Numbered from the stretch's first letter, positions 33,690 to 44,546 are shown. The stretch: 64,000 nucleotides of DNA from Sepioteuthis lessoniana (GCA_963585895.1 OY757924.1:57147301-57211300), one strand, 5' to 3'. Notes: generated by a model not told the origin, from the sequence alone. Made by a program: numbers and translations.

Positions 33690-33935
33690 TCCTCGTAGGT
33701 AGAGTGTTTGCCAATGGTTCGAGAGACCTGGGTTCAGTCCCAGTTCACATCCTGCCAAAGACTTAAAAATGGTACTTGATAACTCCTTGCTTAACTCTCA
33801 GCAATATAAGGTACATATCGAGGGTAAAGTGGAGCAATCCAGAAAAAGGAGTAGCACCCTCCCTAACACCTTGGTGTAGTAGCTATTGAAAAGAGAGCCT
33901 TCTGGTCGCCCTCGACTCCGGTTGCCAACTTTTAC
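33690..33935 (+). mobile_element. SINE-C copy followed by (TA)n
   Basis: Head gtaggtagagtgtttgccaa, B box gggttcagtcccag, 3' end gttgccaacttttac, directly followed by (TA)n. Confidence 0.78.
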
Positions 33936-34415
33936 TATATATATATATATATATATATATAGCAGCTTACAGTGTGAATGAGAAGGCATATTGATCTTAA
34001 AAATTTGATTTTAATAAATATTTGCTTGTTATTATTGATTTCTAATTGTTTTGTTTTATAAATATAAGCAAAAATCTTATAGATAAATCTTGAAAGAAAT
34101 AATTGTAATTTTATTTTTTACTGCTTAATTAAGTTAAATTTAGCAATGAAAACTGGAAGTGAGGGGAAGGCCATTCAAAATAAGTTAAACATTTCGAATA
34201 ATATCATTTTTATATTTCATGAGTTCGTTTTTTTTGTTTGTTTGGTTTTTTTTGCTTTACTAAATATTAGTATTTTTTTAATTACATTAATTATATTAGT
34301 ATTTTTTAAATTAATTTTTTTTATACATGTGCAAAAAAAGAAAAAAAGAAAAGAAAATGAAATATAAAATTGAATAAATCTATCAATGAAAAAAGTAAAC
34401 AACTCCACTGAAGGT

Positions 34416-35030
34416 TATTTGGTTTAATGGCATATCAACCCTTGAGAGTTATTTAATGCCAAATCCTGTTTATGCATTATATCTGCATATTTTTAATAAT
34501 TACTTTTAATTTAATTTTTTTTTTATTCCCTATGCAGTAATATTAAGTGGACATTAATGATAATGAAAGGGTACATATTTTCCAAACTCTAAAACTGGAG
34601 CCTCACCATTAGATGAGCTTAATGTCATACTCAGGACACTAAATGGTTTCAAGTATTGCTATCTAACGCAAATAATTATATTCAACATTCTTCATTCATT
34701 TTCCACACGGTTAAATTGTTTTAATTATTACTAATACTAATAATTCAATTTAACACTAATCATTTGTTTGCACACACTTAAATGGTTTCATGTATAGTAA
34801 ATGAGCTAATAGTTCTATTTGGCCCATAGATGGGACCGTAGCAGGTACTACCACTCAGAGTCGCAGTTAACCAAGGAGTAATGGTAATAAAAGCTACTCT
34901 ACATTTCCCAAAGTACTATATCCTCACCATCAGATGGTTTTGTGTCATATCCAGGGTAGTTGTTGGGGAGTGGAGTCATACCCTTCTGCAGAGGGGCAAT
35001 AGATGTATTCTCCAGCCCCTGCCAACAGCA
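34416..35030 (-). mobile_element. SINE-D composite, reverse, diverged
   Basis: Hairpin tail tttaatggcatatcaaccct at the left, degenerate tail units, and a module equivalent at about 34810-35025 (gcagaggggcaatagatgta). Confidence 0.6.
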
Positions 35031-35034
35031 GAGT

Positions 35035-36050
35035 TCTAAATTATTTTATTTTTGAAGTGGTCGTGTTCTATTTTGAGAGCAATGTGGCTCTCGGTGTTTC
35101 CATTACACTTTTGAGGGCCACATGTGGCTCTCAAACGTATTTAAACGATAAGATCTTGAATAAGAGCGTATTTTAAATAGTGAAAGGGTTAAAAATGATT
35201 ATTTACATACATACACACACCAACACAAACAATTAAAACATTTTTTTTTAAAGCAAGTAAATTTTAAGTAATCAAAATATGTACATATACCATTTGCCGT
35301 TTTGAAATATTTTTTTTTAAATCATGAAAATAATTTATTTATTCGATCATTCGTTTAGATTTATCTATTTATAGATTATTTTGTAAAAATCAATCAAAAA
35401 ATATCCATCGTTTATACGGAGACATTTTCCTTTTTCGAAATAAATTGCAGTAAAAGCAGACGATAACTTTGGAAAAGGCGCGACAAGAGTTGAGTTGCAA
35501 ATAGATTTCTTCGAAAGACAATAGCAAAAAAAAAGTTTCCCAGGAGTGGATAAAAAAGAAAAAAAAAGGCTTATTTTTGGCAAGAGACTTCTTTTTCCTG
35601 AAGAAAATTGTAAGTTTAGATTTTGTTTTGACTTTTTGTTTGTTTTTAATTTTTTATTTTTTATTCAAAAAAGATGTTTTCATTCAAATCTCATCGTATT
35701 TGTGTAATTTCTTTTTAGATCTTCATTCTTTTTTTCTTTTTTTTTTTAAATTCTTACTGATACATGAAATTTAGGATATTCTTTTTACTTTGGACATAGG
35801 TTAAAAAATAAACACTAATGATTATATTGTTTAGAGTGGTGAGATAGATTCCAGGACCTGACATTTTTTCTTTTTTTTTTTTATCAAATAAATCTGCTTA
35901 TAATGCAAATAAACGGATATTTGGTATATGTAACTAATTTTCTTTCATTAGTCTTTTTAATTTAAAATAATATTTAATATTAAAACTTAAATACTTGCGC
36001 CCAGTAGCCACATATTTTTACTAGCTTACTTATTATGTGTATATCCGTAG
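35035..36050. other. AT-rich intergenic sequence, no feature seen
   Basis: Poly-A/T tracts. A small imperfect duplication of the aatgtggctctc motif at 35080-35130. Confidence 0.5.
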
Positions 36051-36055
36051 ATATA

Positions 36056-36085
<30 letters not shown>

Positions 36086-36086
<1 letters not shown>

Positions 36087-36308
36087 TGGAGTGCGATGGG
36101 TCAATTATTGAGTAAATTATGCAAAAATGAAAATATTTTCAAATACGATAGATGAAATTTTTTCATAGAAATCTCCAGTAGCTTCAACCACGGCCTTCAG
36201 ACGACTTCAGAATCCTCTGCAATCCTTTCGGACGGACTCGTTTTTTAAATTGGTAAATGCTGCCTTTATCCTTACCTTCATTTCATCTTTGGTGTTGCAC
36301 GAAGTCGC

Positions 36309-36312
<4 letters not shown>
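36086..36312 (-). mobile_element. Tc1/IS630-type transposase C-terminal fragment
   Basis: Reverse complement encodes NTKDEMKVRIKAAFTNLKNE, RKDCRGF and AVVEATGDFYEK, the helical C-terminal end typical of these transposases. Flanked by (TA)n on both sides. Confidence 0.6.
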
Positions 36313-36346
<34 letters not shown>

Positions 36347-36639
36347 CTTATTGGATCTGATGAAGTCCTCTTAAAAATTATTTTAGTCGTTGATTCATAT
36401 CAATGCTCTTAACAGGATGGAAATAAATTTATTATCCTAATGTGACCGATTTTTTTTTCTTGAAATGATATTATTTGCACTGTGAATTCATTTACATTGA
36501 GCTCTTTACCAGTAATATCTAAATATTCGAAACTTGCATAATTTATTAGTCCTGACGGAATTATTCCCTACTCCGGATTTACTGGATTGAAGAATACCTT
36601 GCATATATATTATAGGATTTACACTCCTATATTTTAAAA

Positions 36640-36820
36640 TGGCCGTGATGCCACGTGTTCCCGAAACAAAGATGGCAGACGTCGGTAAACTAATCAGTCT
36701 CGGGAACCTATTGGTTAGGAAAGTCACGTGGTTAGTGCTCACAACTACGTCTGCAACTTTGATTTTGTCCCGCGCATTTGGAGCCGACTGAATGACAAGG
36801 ATTGCCTATATATACTCTCG
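36640..36820 (+). promoter_or_regulatory. Promoter-like cluster
   Basis: Within 180 bp there are two CACGTG E-boxes (36652-36657, 36725-36730), AAGATGGC (YY1-like, near 36670), GACGTC (CRE-like core, near 36679), an inverted CCAAT (ATTGG, 36710-36714), CCCGCGC near 36769 and TATATATA at 36807-36814. The block is markedly less AT-rich than its flanks. It could be a host promoter or the U3 of a decayed retroelement. Confidence 0.4.
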
Positions 36821-37037
36821 TCTTCCAAGAACTCATTCTTTCCATTTTGACTTCCAGAGACAGAACACTCACTCACTCACTCTCTCTTACATTTTGACTT
36901 CTAGCAGTCAACCCTACGAAAATGTATACATTCTTCAACCTTTTTCTTTCTCGTTCTGCCTTTTCGGTTAGACTTCTTCCAGCCTCGAACACAGCATCAG
37001 AAATTTCGTCAAACCCCGAAAGAGACAAACAACCAAC

Positions 37038-37262
37038 ATGGAAGAAGATACGTTCCTCCTAGGACACGTTGCTATATTTCTATATATCGATACCTTACAT
37101 AAAATACTTAGTCCACATACATTTTATAGTCTACTGGATACTTTCAATATTAAGTCTTTTTCCATGATACCCGTGTTTGTACACACATACACACACAGAG
37201 AGGAATATTCAACAGACTATATTAGAATATTTGTAATGTTTCCTTTTTCATGTATTTCTTGA
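37038..37262 (+). CDS. Possible small ORF downstream of promoter-like block
   Basis: 74 codons from an ATG in good context (accaacATGGaa), about 220 bases downstream of a TATA-type box. The translation (MEEDTFLLGHVAIF...) is not recognised and lacks domain motifs. It is supported mainly by the upstream promoter-like cluster and could be part of a decayed element. Confidence 0.2.
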   Translation: MEEDTFLLGHVAIFLYIDTLHKILSPHTFYSLLDTFNIKSFSMIPVFVHTYTHREEYSTDYIRIFVMFPFSCIS

Positions 37263-37501
37263 TATATAAATTTAATTTTGTTTGTATTACTTTGTTTTGA
37301 ATGTTCTTTTCTCCGCGTCGTTTAACTTCATTTACATCATTTGCCTTTTCAAATATAAACCAACATAAATTGAGGGGGAACTAAACACCAAAACAACATG
37401 TCATCACAAACTAAAATGTGGAAAATATCAACATATCAAGCAAATATACCACTACAAAATGGAGAGTAACATATCCACCAAACAAGCAAACAAACACCCC
37501 C

Positions 37502-37505
<4 letters not shown>

Positions 37506-37557
<52 letters not shown>
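37506..37557. repeat. (TA)n microsatellite
   Basis: Left flank of the inverted-repeat element. Confidence 0.95.
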
Positions 37558-37561
<4 letters not shown>

Positions 37562-37692
37562 AAACTGGTTTGGTTAAATTAAGTGGAATTCTTTTTCTTT
37601 TAAAGTTTTTTCTTTTTTCTTTCAAGAGTCCTAATGTTTCTGCTTTTTTTAATGTTATGATCTTGAAATTCGTTTATGATCTCTCCAAAAGA

Positions 37693-37895
37693 GCCGTTTA
37701 TGGTAAGCCGATTACTTTCAGTTCTTATCAGAACTATTACCAAGGTAATGTGTATGTTTATTTATAGATTAAAACTGTTTAATATTTAAACCAAATTATT
37801 ATTTTGATAAAAACAAAATAATTATTTAGTTTGGATATTAAACAGTTTTAATTGTTCTGATAAGAACAGAAAGTACTCGGCTTACCATAAATGGC
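37693..37895. repeat. Imperfect palindrome, about 200 bp
   Basis: Left arm starts gccgtttatggtaagccg (37693-37710) and right arm ends cggcttaccataaatggc (37878-37895). Inner halves attaaaactgtttaatatt / aatattaaacagttttaat also pair. The left arm has an extra segment of about 33 bp. Confidence 0.8.
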
Positions 37896-37897
37896 TT

Positions 37898-38490
37898 GTA
37901 GAGAAGAGGAAAATCTCGTATTTTGTTTTGGCGCGCAATTTAATTCAACACTGAATTTCACCCAATCAGGATGACATATCCTATTCAGCCCGGACCTTCA
38001 TTTCCGGCAAGCAAAACGGGTGAGCGGCCAAACACACTCTCTTCAGCTTGAGACGGCGACCAGAACAGTCGTGTCTCTGGTCGTCCCTGCTTAGCGATGC
38101 TTTTTAGCTAAACAAGCCACCCAGTGTGGACATCTCACTGTGGCTTTAACGCTAGTAGCAGCAACATGGACACTCAACGAGGGAACCATCTAATTTATGG
38201 ATTCTTTACGAGGAATCCCAGTGGAACATAAATTAGAAACATTCAGCATGCCTTCCACAGGCACCACTTCTGGTCACCCCAAAAATTTACTATGTCGATC
38301 CGAGCGCCACTCCGCTCTCGACACAAAACTAGACGGTGACTTTGAATACTTCCCTCACACGTCCAACGACACGCTGCCATCTCAACATCCCGCTAAGCTA
38401 TCGCGTCTCCAAAACTAACAAGCCTAAACACCACGAGTCTTGCAGCACCAAGAACAAACCAAATATTCAAAGCTGCAAATAAAGAACTTT
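37898..38490 (+). mobile_element. Repeat R copy 1 with short ORF
   Basis: Shares with 41501-42487 the blocks tgtagagaa, ggcgcgcaa, cacccaatcagga, gatgctttttagct, agcagcaacatgga, taatttatgg and cttgcagcacca. ATG 38197 opens MDSLRGIPVEHKLETFSMPS.. (73 codons). A CCAATCA box and GC-rich block precede it. Probably a retroelement 5' region plus gag-like start; family not recognised. Confidence 0.5.
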
Positions 38491-38606
38491 CGTTTTTGTG
38501 TGTGTTAAAGAATAGTTTCGTAATTCATTTGTTGCCTTAAAAAATATACCGCTAAACAATTAACCATTTCACTCTCCGCTATAGGCTCTTTTAGAGAAAT
38601 CATTAA

Positions 38607-38677
38607 CGTTATGTTCCTGCTTTTTTTTATGTTACGATCTTGAAGATCGTAACATAAAAAAAAGCAGGAACATAACG
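38607..38677. repeat. Perfect 71-nt palindrome
   Basis: 35-nt arms around a single central G: cgttatgttcctgc...gatctt / aagatc...gcaggaacataacg. No mismatch seen. Confidence 0.9.
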
Positions 38678-38773
38678 ACTCTTAAAAGAAAGAAAAAAAA
38701 TTCAAAATAACAAGAATTCCATTTTATTTAACCAAACCTGTTTAAATGAAAAGATGCTGCCTAACTACACCTT

Positions 38774-38777
<4 letters not shown>

Positions 38778-38843
<66 letters not shown>
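38778..38843. repeat. (TA)n microsatellite
   Basis: More than 30 units, right flank of the inverted-repeat element. Confidence 0.95.
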
Positions 38844-38847
<4 letters not shown>

Positions 38848-38849
38848 AA

Positions 38850-39940
38850 CAAAAAACGTGCAGTTGCTAAAAACACGGTATCGGATTTTAATAAAATTTT
38901 CGTTATTTAAGTACAAAAGATGAAATTTAAAAAAAAAAGAAAAGTAGGATTCACAATTCTTAAGAATTCTTTTTTTACTTTTTTTGTTAGTTTTCTTTTG
39001 TTTTGTTTCCACGTTTTTCTTGTGTTGATCATTTCAAAAATTACGTTGTCTTGATTTTTACATATTCTAAAGTCTTTCAATAAAGAAAGTTATTACGTTT
39101 TCCCATTTTTTAAAAAAATAATTTTATTTATTTTTACGGGCGTCTTACTTTTTTCAGTTAAAAAAATGATTTGTATAATGTTGATTTTCTTTTTTCTTTT
39201 AGCTTATTTGTTTCCGCTCTCTTCAGGAAAAGATAAAAAATTCACGTTCTTTTTATTAAGGAATTTGAGAAATTTTATAATTGAAAATCATTAAAAAAAT
39301 AACCCAAAACAAATGTTTTTTTATTGTAAATGAGCCACATTTATTTTTTTCATTATTATTTTAATTTTTGTATTTCTGTTTTGTGATTTTTTACTGAATA
39401 TTCTCGTTACGGATGTCCAAACATGAAGCAATTATTATTTCGACGTGAATTCACAGCTGTGAAAGTACTTGTTGGGTGTGTATTTCTTCTTCAAGAATAT
39501 TTTTCTCTCTTTTCATTTCAGTGTACAATTTTCAAAGCATTTTGATAAATTACTTTCCATGCTAAACTAATATAAATAAAGAAAATGTCTAAATATTTAC
39601 CCATAGACATTTATAAAATTATACATAAATTTCAATTTTAACATTTGCTTCCACCATTTTAAATTTCAACCTGAAATTAATACTTCATAATAAACATTCT
39701 GGAAAAAATTAATAAACTCTTGTTGTTATTTATGAACAAAGGAAACAGATTTGCTATTAAAAAATGGAAAATTTATGAAACAAGAAATTGTAATCCGTAA
39801 CACAGATTATTACGCCTTTAGATCATCATACTTTAGTAAAACATGCCTACTTTCGCGTATTTATTTACGTTTTGTCACAGACAACGACTTAAGAACAAAT
39901 CCAGAAAAGATGGATATCAGATGTTTTTTTTATTTTCATA
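38850..39940. other. AT-rich intergenic sequence, no feature seen
   Basis: Low complexity, Phe/Lys-rich spurious frames only. Confidence 0.55.
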
Positions 39941-39941
39941 C

Positions 39942-40548
39942 TCATCATCATGTCGTGCTGGTAGCACGGATATCCCTGACCCTCTTTCGTCACTTTTCCC
40001 TATCGTTCATCGCCTCTAGCAGGTCTTCTGGACTACATCCCGTATCCTCACATAGTTGCTGAATATATGTTCGTGCTGGTCGTCCTACTTTTGCTTGGCC
40101 TTGTGTGGGGGTCCATAGGAGTACATCACTTATGAGTTCGTCCCTGCTTATCCAGCAGTGTCCTGCATGTCCGGTTCGCCTAACTTGAATAGTTTTCGTG
40201 ATAGGAGGGAGGTGGCCGTACAGTTGGTGTCTTGTGAGGTGTTGCCGCCAGGACTTATTCAAGATTGCTCGCAGCATTCTTGTGTAATTGCCGTCTAGCT
40301 TCTTCTCCAGCTGTTTTGTTAGAGTCCAAGTAGTGCTTCCATATAGCAGTATCGATGCGACCGCTGCCTGGAAGAAACTGCGTTTCATTTGATCGGTTAG
40401 GTCTGATTTCCATATAATCGATAGCCTATTTATAGCAGTCCATACCTTCGTTAACCTCGTGTCTATGTCCTTTTCGGTTGATGAGACGCTGCTTCCTAGG
40501 TAAGTGAATTTGTCTACTAAACGGGTGACATCTCCACCCGAGATGGAA
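39942..40548 (-). mobile_element. LINE 3' fragment, family L-A
   Basis: The - strand frame of about 130 codons covers MKRSFFQAAVASILLYGSTT, TWTLTKQLEKKLDGNYTRML and the GRPARTYIQQLCEDTG tail. 5'-truncated near the VDKFTYLGSSVSS segment, with the (gat)n end at 39942. One of the younger copies. Confidence 0.88.
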
Positions 40549-40669
40549 CCCTTCTTTATTTTACTATTTAAAAAAATTCAAAATAGCAAATTCACATTTT
40601 TAATTTACATTTTTTTCATCTTTTTTAACTACTGCGCGTTTTTGGTAAAACCTTTATTCATATATATAT

Positions 40670-40800
40670 ATATAGCTGTGAGGTTGAGTTATCAGGTTGA
40701 CTTAAAGTTGACTGGGTTTCGATCCCAGCTGACGGCATCTCACGTGTCTAGGCACACTGATGAGTTGTGATACAAAGAAACAGTCTGTCTGTAAATGACA
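40670..40800 (+). mobile_element. tRNA-like SINE carrying a hammerhead motif, copy 2
   Basis: Begins after (TA)n with agctgtgaggttgagttatc and carries the B-box-like gggtttcgatccca (40714-40727). It ends with the hammerhead and runs straight into a second (TA)n(TG)n tract. It is shorter than copy 1 and probably nearer the original length of the element. Confidence 0.7.
40746..40799 (+). ncRNA. Hammerhead ribozyme motif, type I layout, copy 2
   Basis: Core CTGATGA at 40757-40763 and GAA at 40777-40779. Stem II is GTTG/CAAA around loop TGATA: the closing C-G pair of copy 1 is G-C here, a compensatory change. Stem III is ACA/TGT around loop GTC. The cleavage position follows C40789. Stem I keeps ACA/TGT and the outer GTC/GAC, but two inner pairs are lost to G-to-A changes, so this copy is probably weaker. 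Confidence 0.65.
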
Positions 40801-40801
40801 G

Positions 40802-40860
<59 letters not shown>
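40801..40860. repeat. (TA)n(TG)n microsatellite
   Basis: Immediately downstream of hammerhead SINE copy 2. Confidence 0.95.
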
Positions 40861-40861
<1 letters not shown>

Positions 40862-40865
40862 TTAG

Positions 40866-41022
40866 TTGTGGTTTATGGCATATCAACTCTTGTGGGTTTA
40901 TGCCAAACCCTCCTCTGTGTATTTTTATGGCATATCAACTCTTGTGGATTTATGCCATACCCTCTTCTGTGTATTTTTATGGCATATCAACTCTTGTGGA
41001 TTTATGCCATACCCTCTTCTGT
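40866..41022 (-). repeat. Tandem array of hairpin tail, period about 55 bp
   Basis: Three units of tttatggcatatcaactctt and gtgggtttatgcca. Directly follows the (TA)n(TG)n after the hammerhead SINE at 40.7 kb. Confidence 0.85.
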
Positions 41023-41192
41023 GTGTAAACGAATATGTTGGTGGTAACGTTCACTATCAGATGCAGTTTAATGTCATACTAAATGGTTTCTAGTATTGTT
41101 TTCTAAAATTAATAATTCTTTTCAATATTATTCAGTCGCTTACTTCTCTGTAGAGATGCTGTCAGTGTATTCTCTAGCCCCAGCCGACTAGG

Positions 41193-41225
<33 letters not shown>
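41193..41225. repeat. (TA)n microsatellite
   Basis: Follows a short SINE-D-like scrap (about 41095-41192). Confidence 0.9.
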
Positions 41226-41227
<2 letters not shown>

Positions 41228-41500
41228 TGTTGCATCTGTTTTTGCATATACTCAGAGAAGAGATGTCATTGAGCATTAAGATTACACATACACTTTGATA
41301 TGCTTATAACACGGAAAATTACAAAATTTAGTTTTTGATTTTTACTAAGTTTTATTGTACAATAAATAAAAAATCATTCGTTTTATGGAACTCTTCACTG
41401 TTCTTCATAAGTAAATACAAAAACCACATTCAACACTTCAGTTCTTCTGAAGTCCTGCCATGTTTAAGTATCACATTGATTCCAGAGGTGAAATTTGAAT

Positions 41501-42487
41501 TTGTAGAGAAAGGAAAAATTTCGTATTTTGGTTTGGCGCGCAAATTTTATTCGACACTTAATTTCACCCAATCAGGATGACTTATCCTATTCACCCCGGA
41601 CCTTCTTTTCCCGGCAACAGATTGGTTAAGCTGCCAAACACACTTTTTTTGGCTGGAGTACGCCGACCAGTGCAGACGTCCCACTGACCGTTCTTCAATA
41701 GCGATGCTTTTTAGCTGGACAACGCCGCTCAGTGCAGACATCTCACTGCGGCTCTAAAATAGCAGCAGCAGCAACATGGATACACGAGGGAACCCATCTA
41801 ATTTATGGGTTCCTTACAAGGAATCCCAGTTGAATATAAATTAGATGCATTCAACATGCCTCGCACAGGCACAACTTTATGTCACCCCAAAATTGGCTAT
41901 GTCGATCTGAGCGTAATCCCGCTCTCGACACGCTAGCTCTCAATTCACCTCTGGTCCACATTAATGGAGATATCACCTACTCTCCCCAAATACCAGACAC
42001 GAGACTCAAGGTGACATCCAAAGTTCAATTCTTACAACTGCAACATTGTCTTTCGTCAAAATGCAACGAACACAATCCCTCACACGTCCGACGACATACG
42101 CTGCCATCACAACCTTCTCAACTTCTCATAACTCAATTTCTTCTCAATACTCACAACCCTTCACGAGTCTTGCAGCACCAAAAGCAAACCTAATATTCCA
42201 TGCTGCAAATAAAAACCTATTCACAAAAACCCATTTCGACTCTCGCCATCTTATTACTTCATCATCCTCCTTTTATTTCCTAACAACTATTAGTGAGGGA
42301 CCTTACAAACTCAGCGAGGAAACAACACAACGTAAACACATACGTTACAACCTATCCTCGCTAACAAACAAACTTTCCCTCGCTACTAATAAACCAACTT
42401 CTCCAGCTAAAATCATCCTACAAAAACTCAGGCTAAAAATTGAATGCTTTTTTGCAAGTTATTGTTTTGTAAAACAAAATTCCTAAT
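41501..42487 (+). mobile_element. Repeat R copy 2 with longer ORF
   Basis: Aligned with copy 1 to about 42210. ATG near 41810 gives MGSLQGIPVEYKLDAFNMP.., similar to copy 1. A second open frame from ATG 42061 to 42486 (142 codons; MQRTQSLTRPTTYAAITTFS.., TSLAAPKANLIFHAANKNLF) is matched in copy 1 by TSLAAPRTNQIFKAANKE. Polar and Ser/Thr-rich with a basic end, compatible with a gag or ORF1-type nucleic-acid-binding protein. Confidence 0.45.
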
Positions 42488-42489
42488 TT

Positions 42490-43560
42490 TTTTGAGAACT
42501 AAAAAAAAAATCATGAAAATGTTTCAAACTAATGAGTACTTTTTTTAAAAATACAATTTCATATGTAAACCAAAAAAAGAAATTGTATTACGAAAAATTT
42601 TCCTTTTTTAATTCTTATGATCTCTTTTATTTTTATAAAATCTTTTTATAATTTTTTTGTAAGGACATAGATTTTTGATTCTTGACTTCTTTTTATTATA
42701 CCTACCTATAATGTTAATTTTTATTGTAAAAAAATTTTTTAAAAATAAAAATTAAACGAAAGCATTTAAATCGATGATTTAAAAACTGATTTTTTAACAC
42801 CAATACATTTCATATTTCTTACAATTAATTTGAATTAGTGTAACTTAAAGAATAAAAATTTAAAAGAAATATTTATGGAGTAAACAAATACTTTTCATTT
42901 GAATAAATACTTTAAATTTTAAACTTTCAACCTAAAAATGACGCATTTTTAATTCTTAACTTCTTTTTATTTTTACATTTTTTAGGTTAAGAAAGAAAAT
43001 AAATTAAACGAATACGTTTCTTATCACAATAACTCAACATATAATTAAGAATTGAATTAAAATTTTTGTCATTTTTCAAAAAAGTTTTTAGAAAAATAAA
43101 ATTATATCTTAAAACATCCACTAGTTTAGGGCTAAATTTTTTAACTGATGTTTTAAACGTTAACCAAAACTTTCCTAAAATGAAAGAATATTTTAATACG
43201 TGGATTTTTAGATTCTTTTTTCCGTTACATTTTTAGAAGGTAGATAAAGATTTGAATTAAAACTATGCTGCTTTTTCGAAAATCATCAACTTCTGAAACT
43301 GTGTACTAATTATAAAAAAATAAAAATTTATTGGGGACCAAAAAAATTATGAAAATTTTTTACTAGTATAGGGCTACATATTTTTTATATTATTTCAAAT
43401 GTAAACAAAAAAGAATAAGAAGAAAATAAAAGAGTACTTTTCATTTAAATAAATAGGCGAAATCTTTCAACAACAAATTAGGATGCATTCTCAACTTACT
43501 TTTGTCTTCCCATTTTCTATCTTGCTCACTAATGTTCGTAAGATCGTTTTAGTCTAGTCG
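42490..43560. other. Very AT-rich intergenic sequence
   Basis: Loosely repeated blocks (ttttttagg, aataaaaatt, ctttcaacctaaaaatg) suggest an old degenerate tandem repeat. No gene. Confidence 0.5.
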
Positions 43561-43883
43561 TAGGCCAGATAGTTCTACTAGTGGGTATATATATAACGTG
43601 TATCCGTGCGTGCGTATGTATTTGTGTATATATATATTGTGACGTGGAAATATGACACCCTAATACATTCTCTGGGTTGTGGGGGAAGGAGGTGCAGCTC
43701 GTCGGCTGGCGGCTGACTATCGTGGCAAGCAAGAATGAGATGACGATAGTAGTAAGCAGAATAATGGAAAGAGAGGCCGTCTCTCTCTTCACCCCTCTCT
43801 ATCAGTACAAGCTGATATGGACAGGGGAGAACCTCACTCTCTCTTAGCCGTGTATGTGACGGCAGAGAAGCGAATCTGCGATC

Positions 43884-44099
43884 ATGATAGGTACTGAGGA
43901 AGAAAGCGCCAAAAAAAACCAACACGTGGTGAATTTTCAAATTACGGAACCTAAGCAGTTGCCGTTTATTCTTCACAGGGTAAAGACGCATAATGAGTTT
44001 CCGTTTATTCATCAAAGGGTGAAGACACATAATGAGTCGCCTTTTCTTCATCGGAGAGTGAAGATACGTAATTTGAAAGAAACCCAAATTCCCAAATAA
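43884..44099 (+). CDS. Small ORF with three in-frame 13-residue repeats
   Basis: 71 codons from ATG (MIGTEEESAKKN..). The middle is LPFILHRVKTHNE / FPFIHQRVKTHNE / SPFLHRRVKIRN, produced by a 39-bp tandem repeat. The antisense frame is also open, so coding status is uncertain. Unrecognised. Confidence 0.25.
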   Translation: MIGTEEESAKKNQHVVNFQITEPKQLPFILHRVKTHNEFPFIHQRVKTHNESPFLHRRVKIRNLKETQIPK

Positions 44100-44546
44100 T
44101 CCCGCGCAGAAAACCCTGAAAGAAAAGAAAGAACTTTTCCTTCGAATGAACCAGCACTCCGAGTTATGGTAAGCCTCGTTAAATGAATACCCAAAGAAAA
44201 GACTTGTCCACGAGGAAAGAGATAATTATTAATCTTGGTCTTATCTGAAATAAGACATGTATCCTTCTACCAACGGGAACAAGAGAAGAGAATAAATTCC
44301 ACAAAATCCCAAGTAAGTGAAATATATATTCAAATTTATCTTGCTGCCTTCATGCTGACGTGAACAAAAGACAAATTACGGGAGGAAAGAGTAGCTCCGA
44401 TAAGATAGAAGAAAGATGAGGGAATATTTCCCCAATGATAAACTTGAGATTTAGAGCACGAGCTCTACCATTAAATCCCAAAGTCCAAAAGAAAGGAGAA
44501 CGTGTCTATCACTGACGAACTATATTCCCACCTTCCGTCATTAACA

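Larger units (their letters stand above)
37557..38748. mobile_element. Long inverted-repeat (foldback-like) element
   Basis: Left arm from tttaaactggtttggttaaa (37559) and right arm ending accaaacctgtttaaat (about 38746) are imperfect inverted repeats about 150 bp long. They share ggaattc, a T/TTTCTTT tract, ctaatgtttctgc/cgttatgttcctgc and ctccaaaagagcc. Both outer sides are (TA)n tracts. The interior holds a 200-bp palindrome and a repeat segment with a short ORF. Confidence 0.55.
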
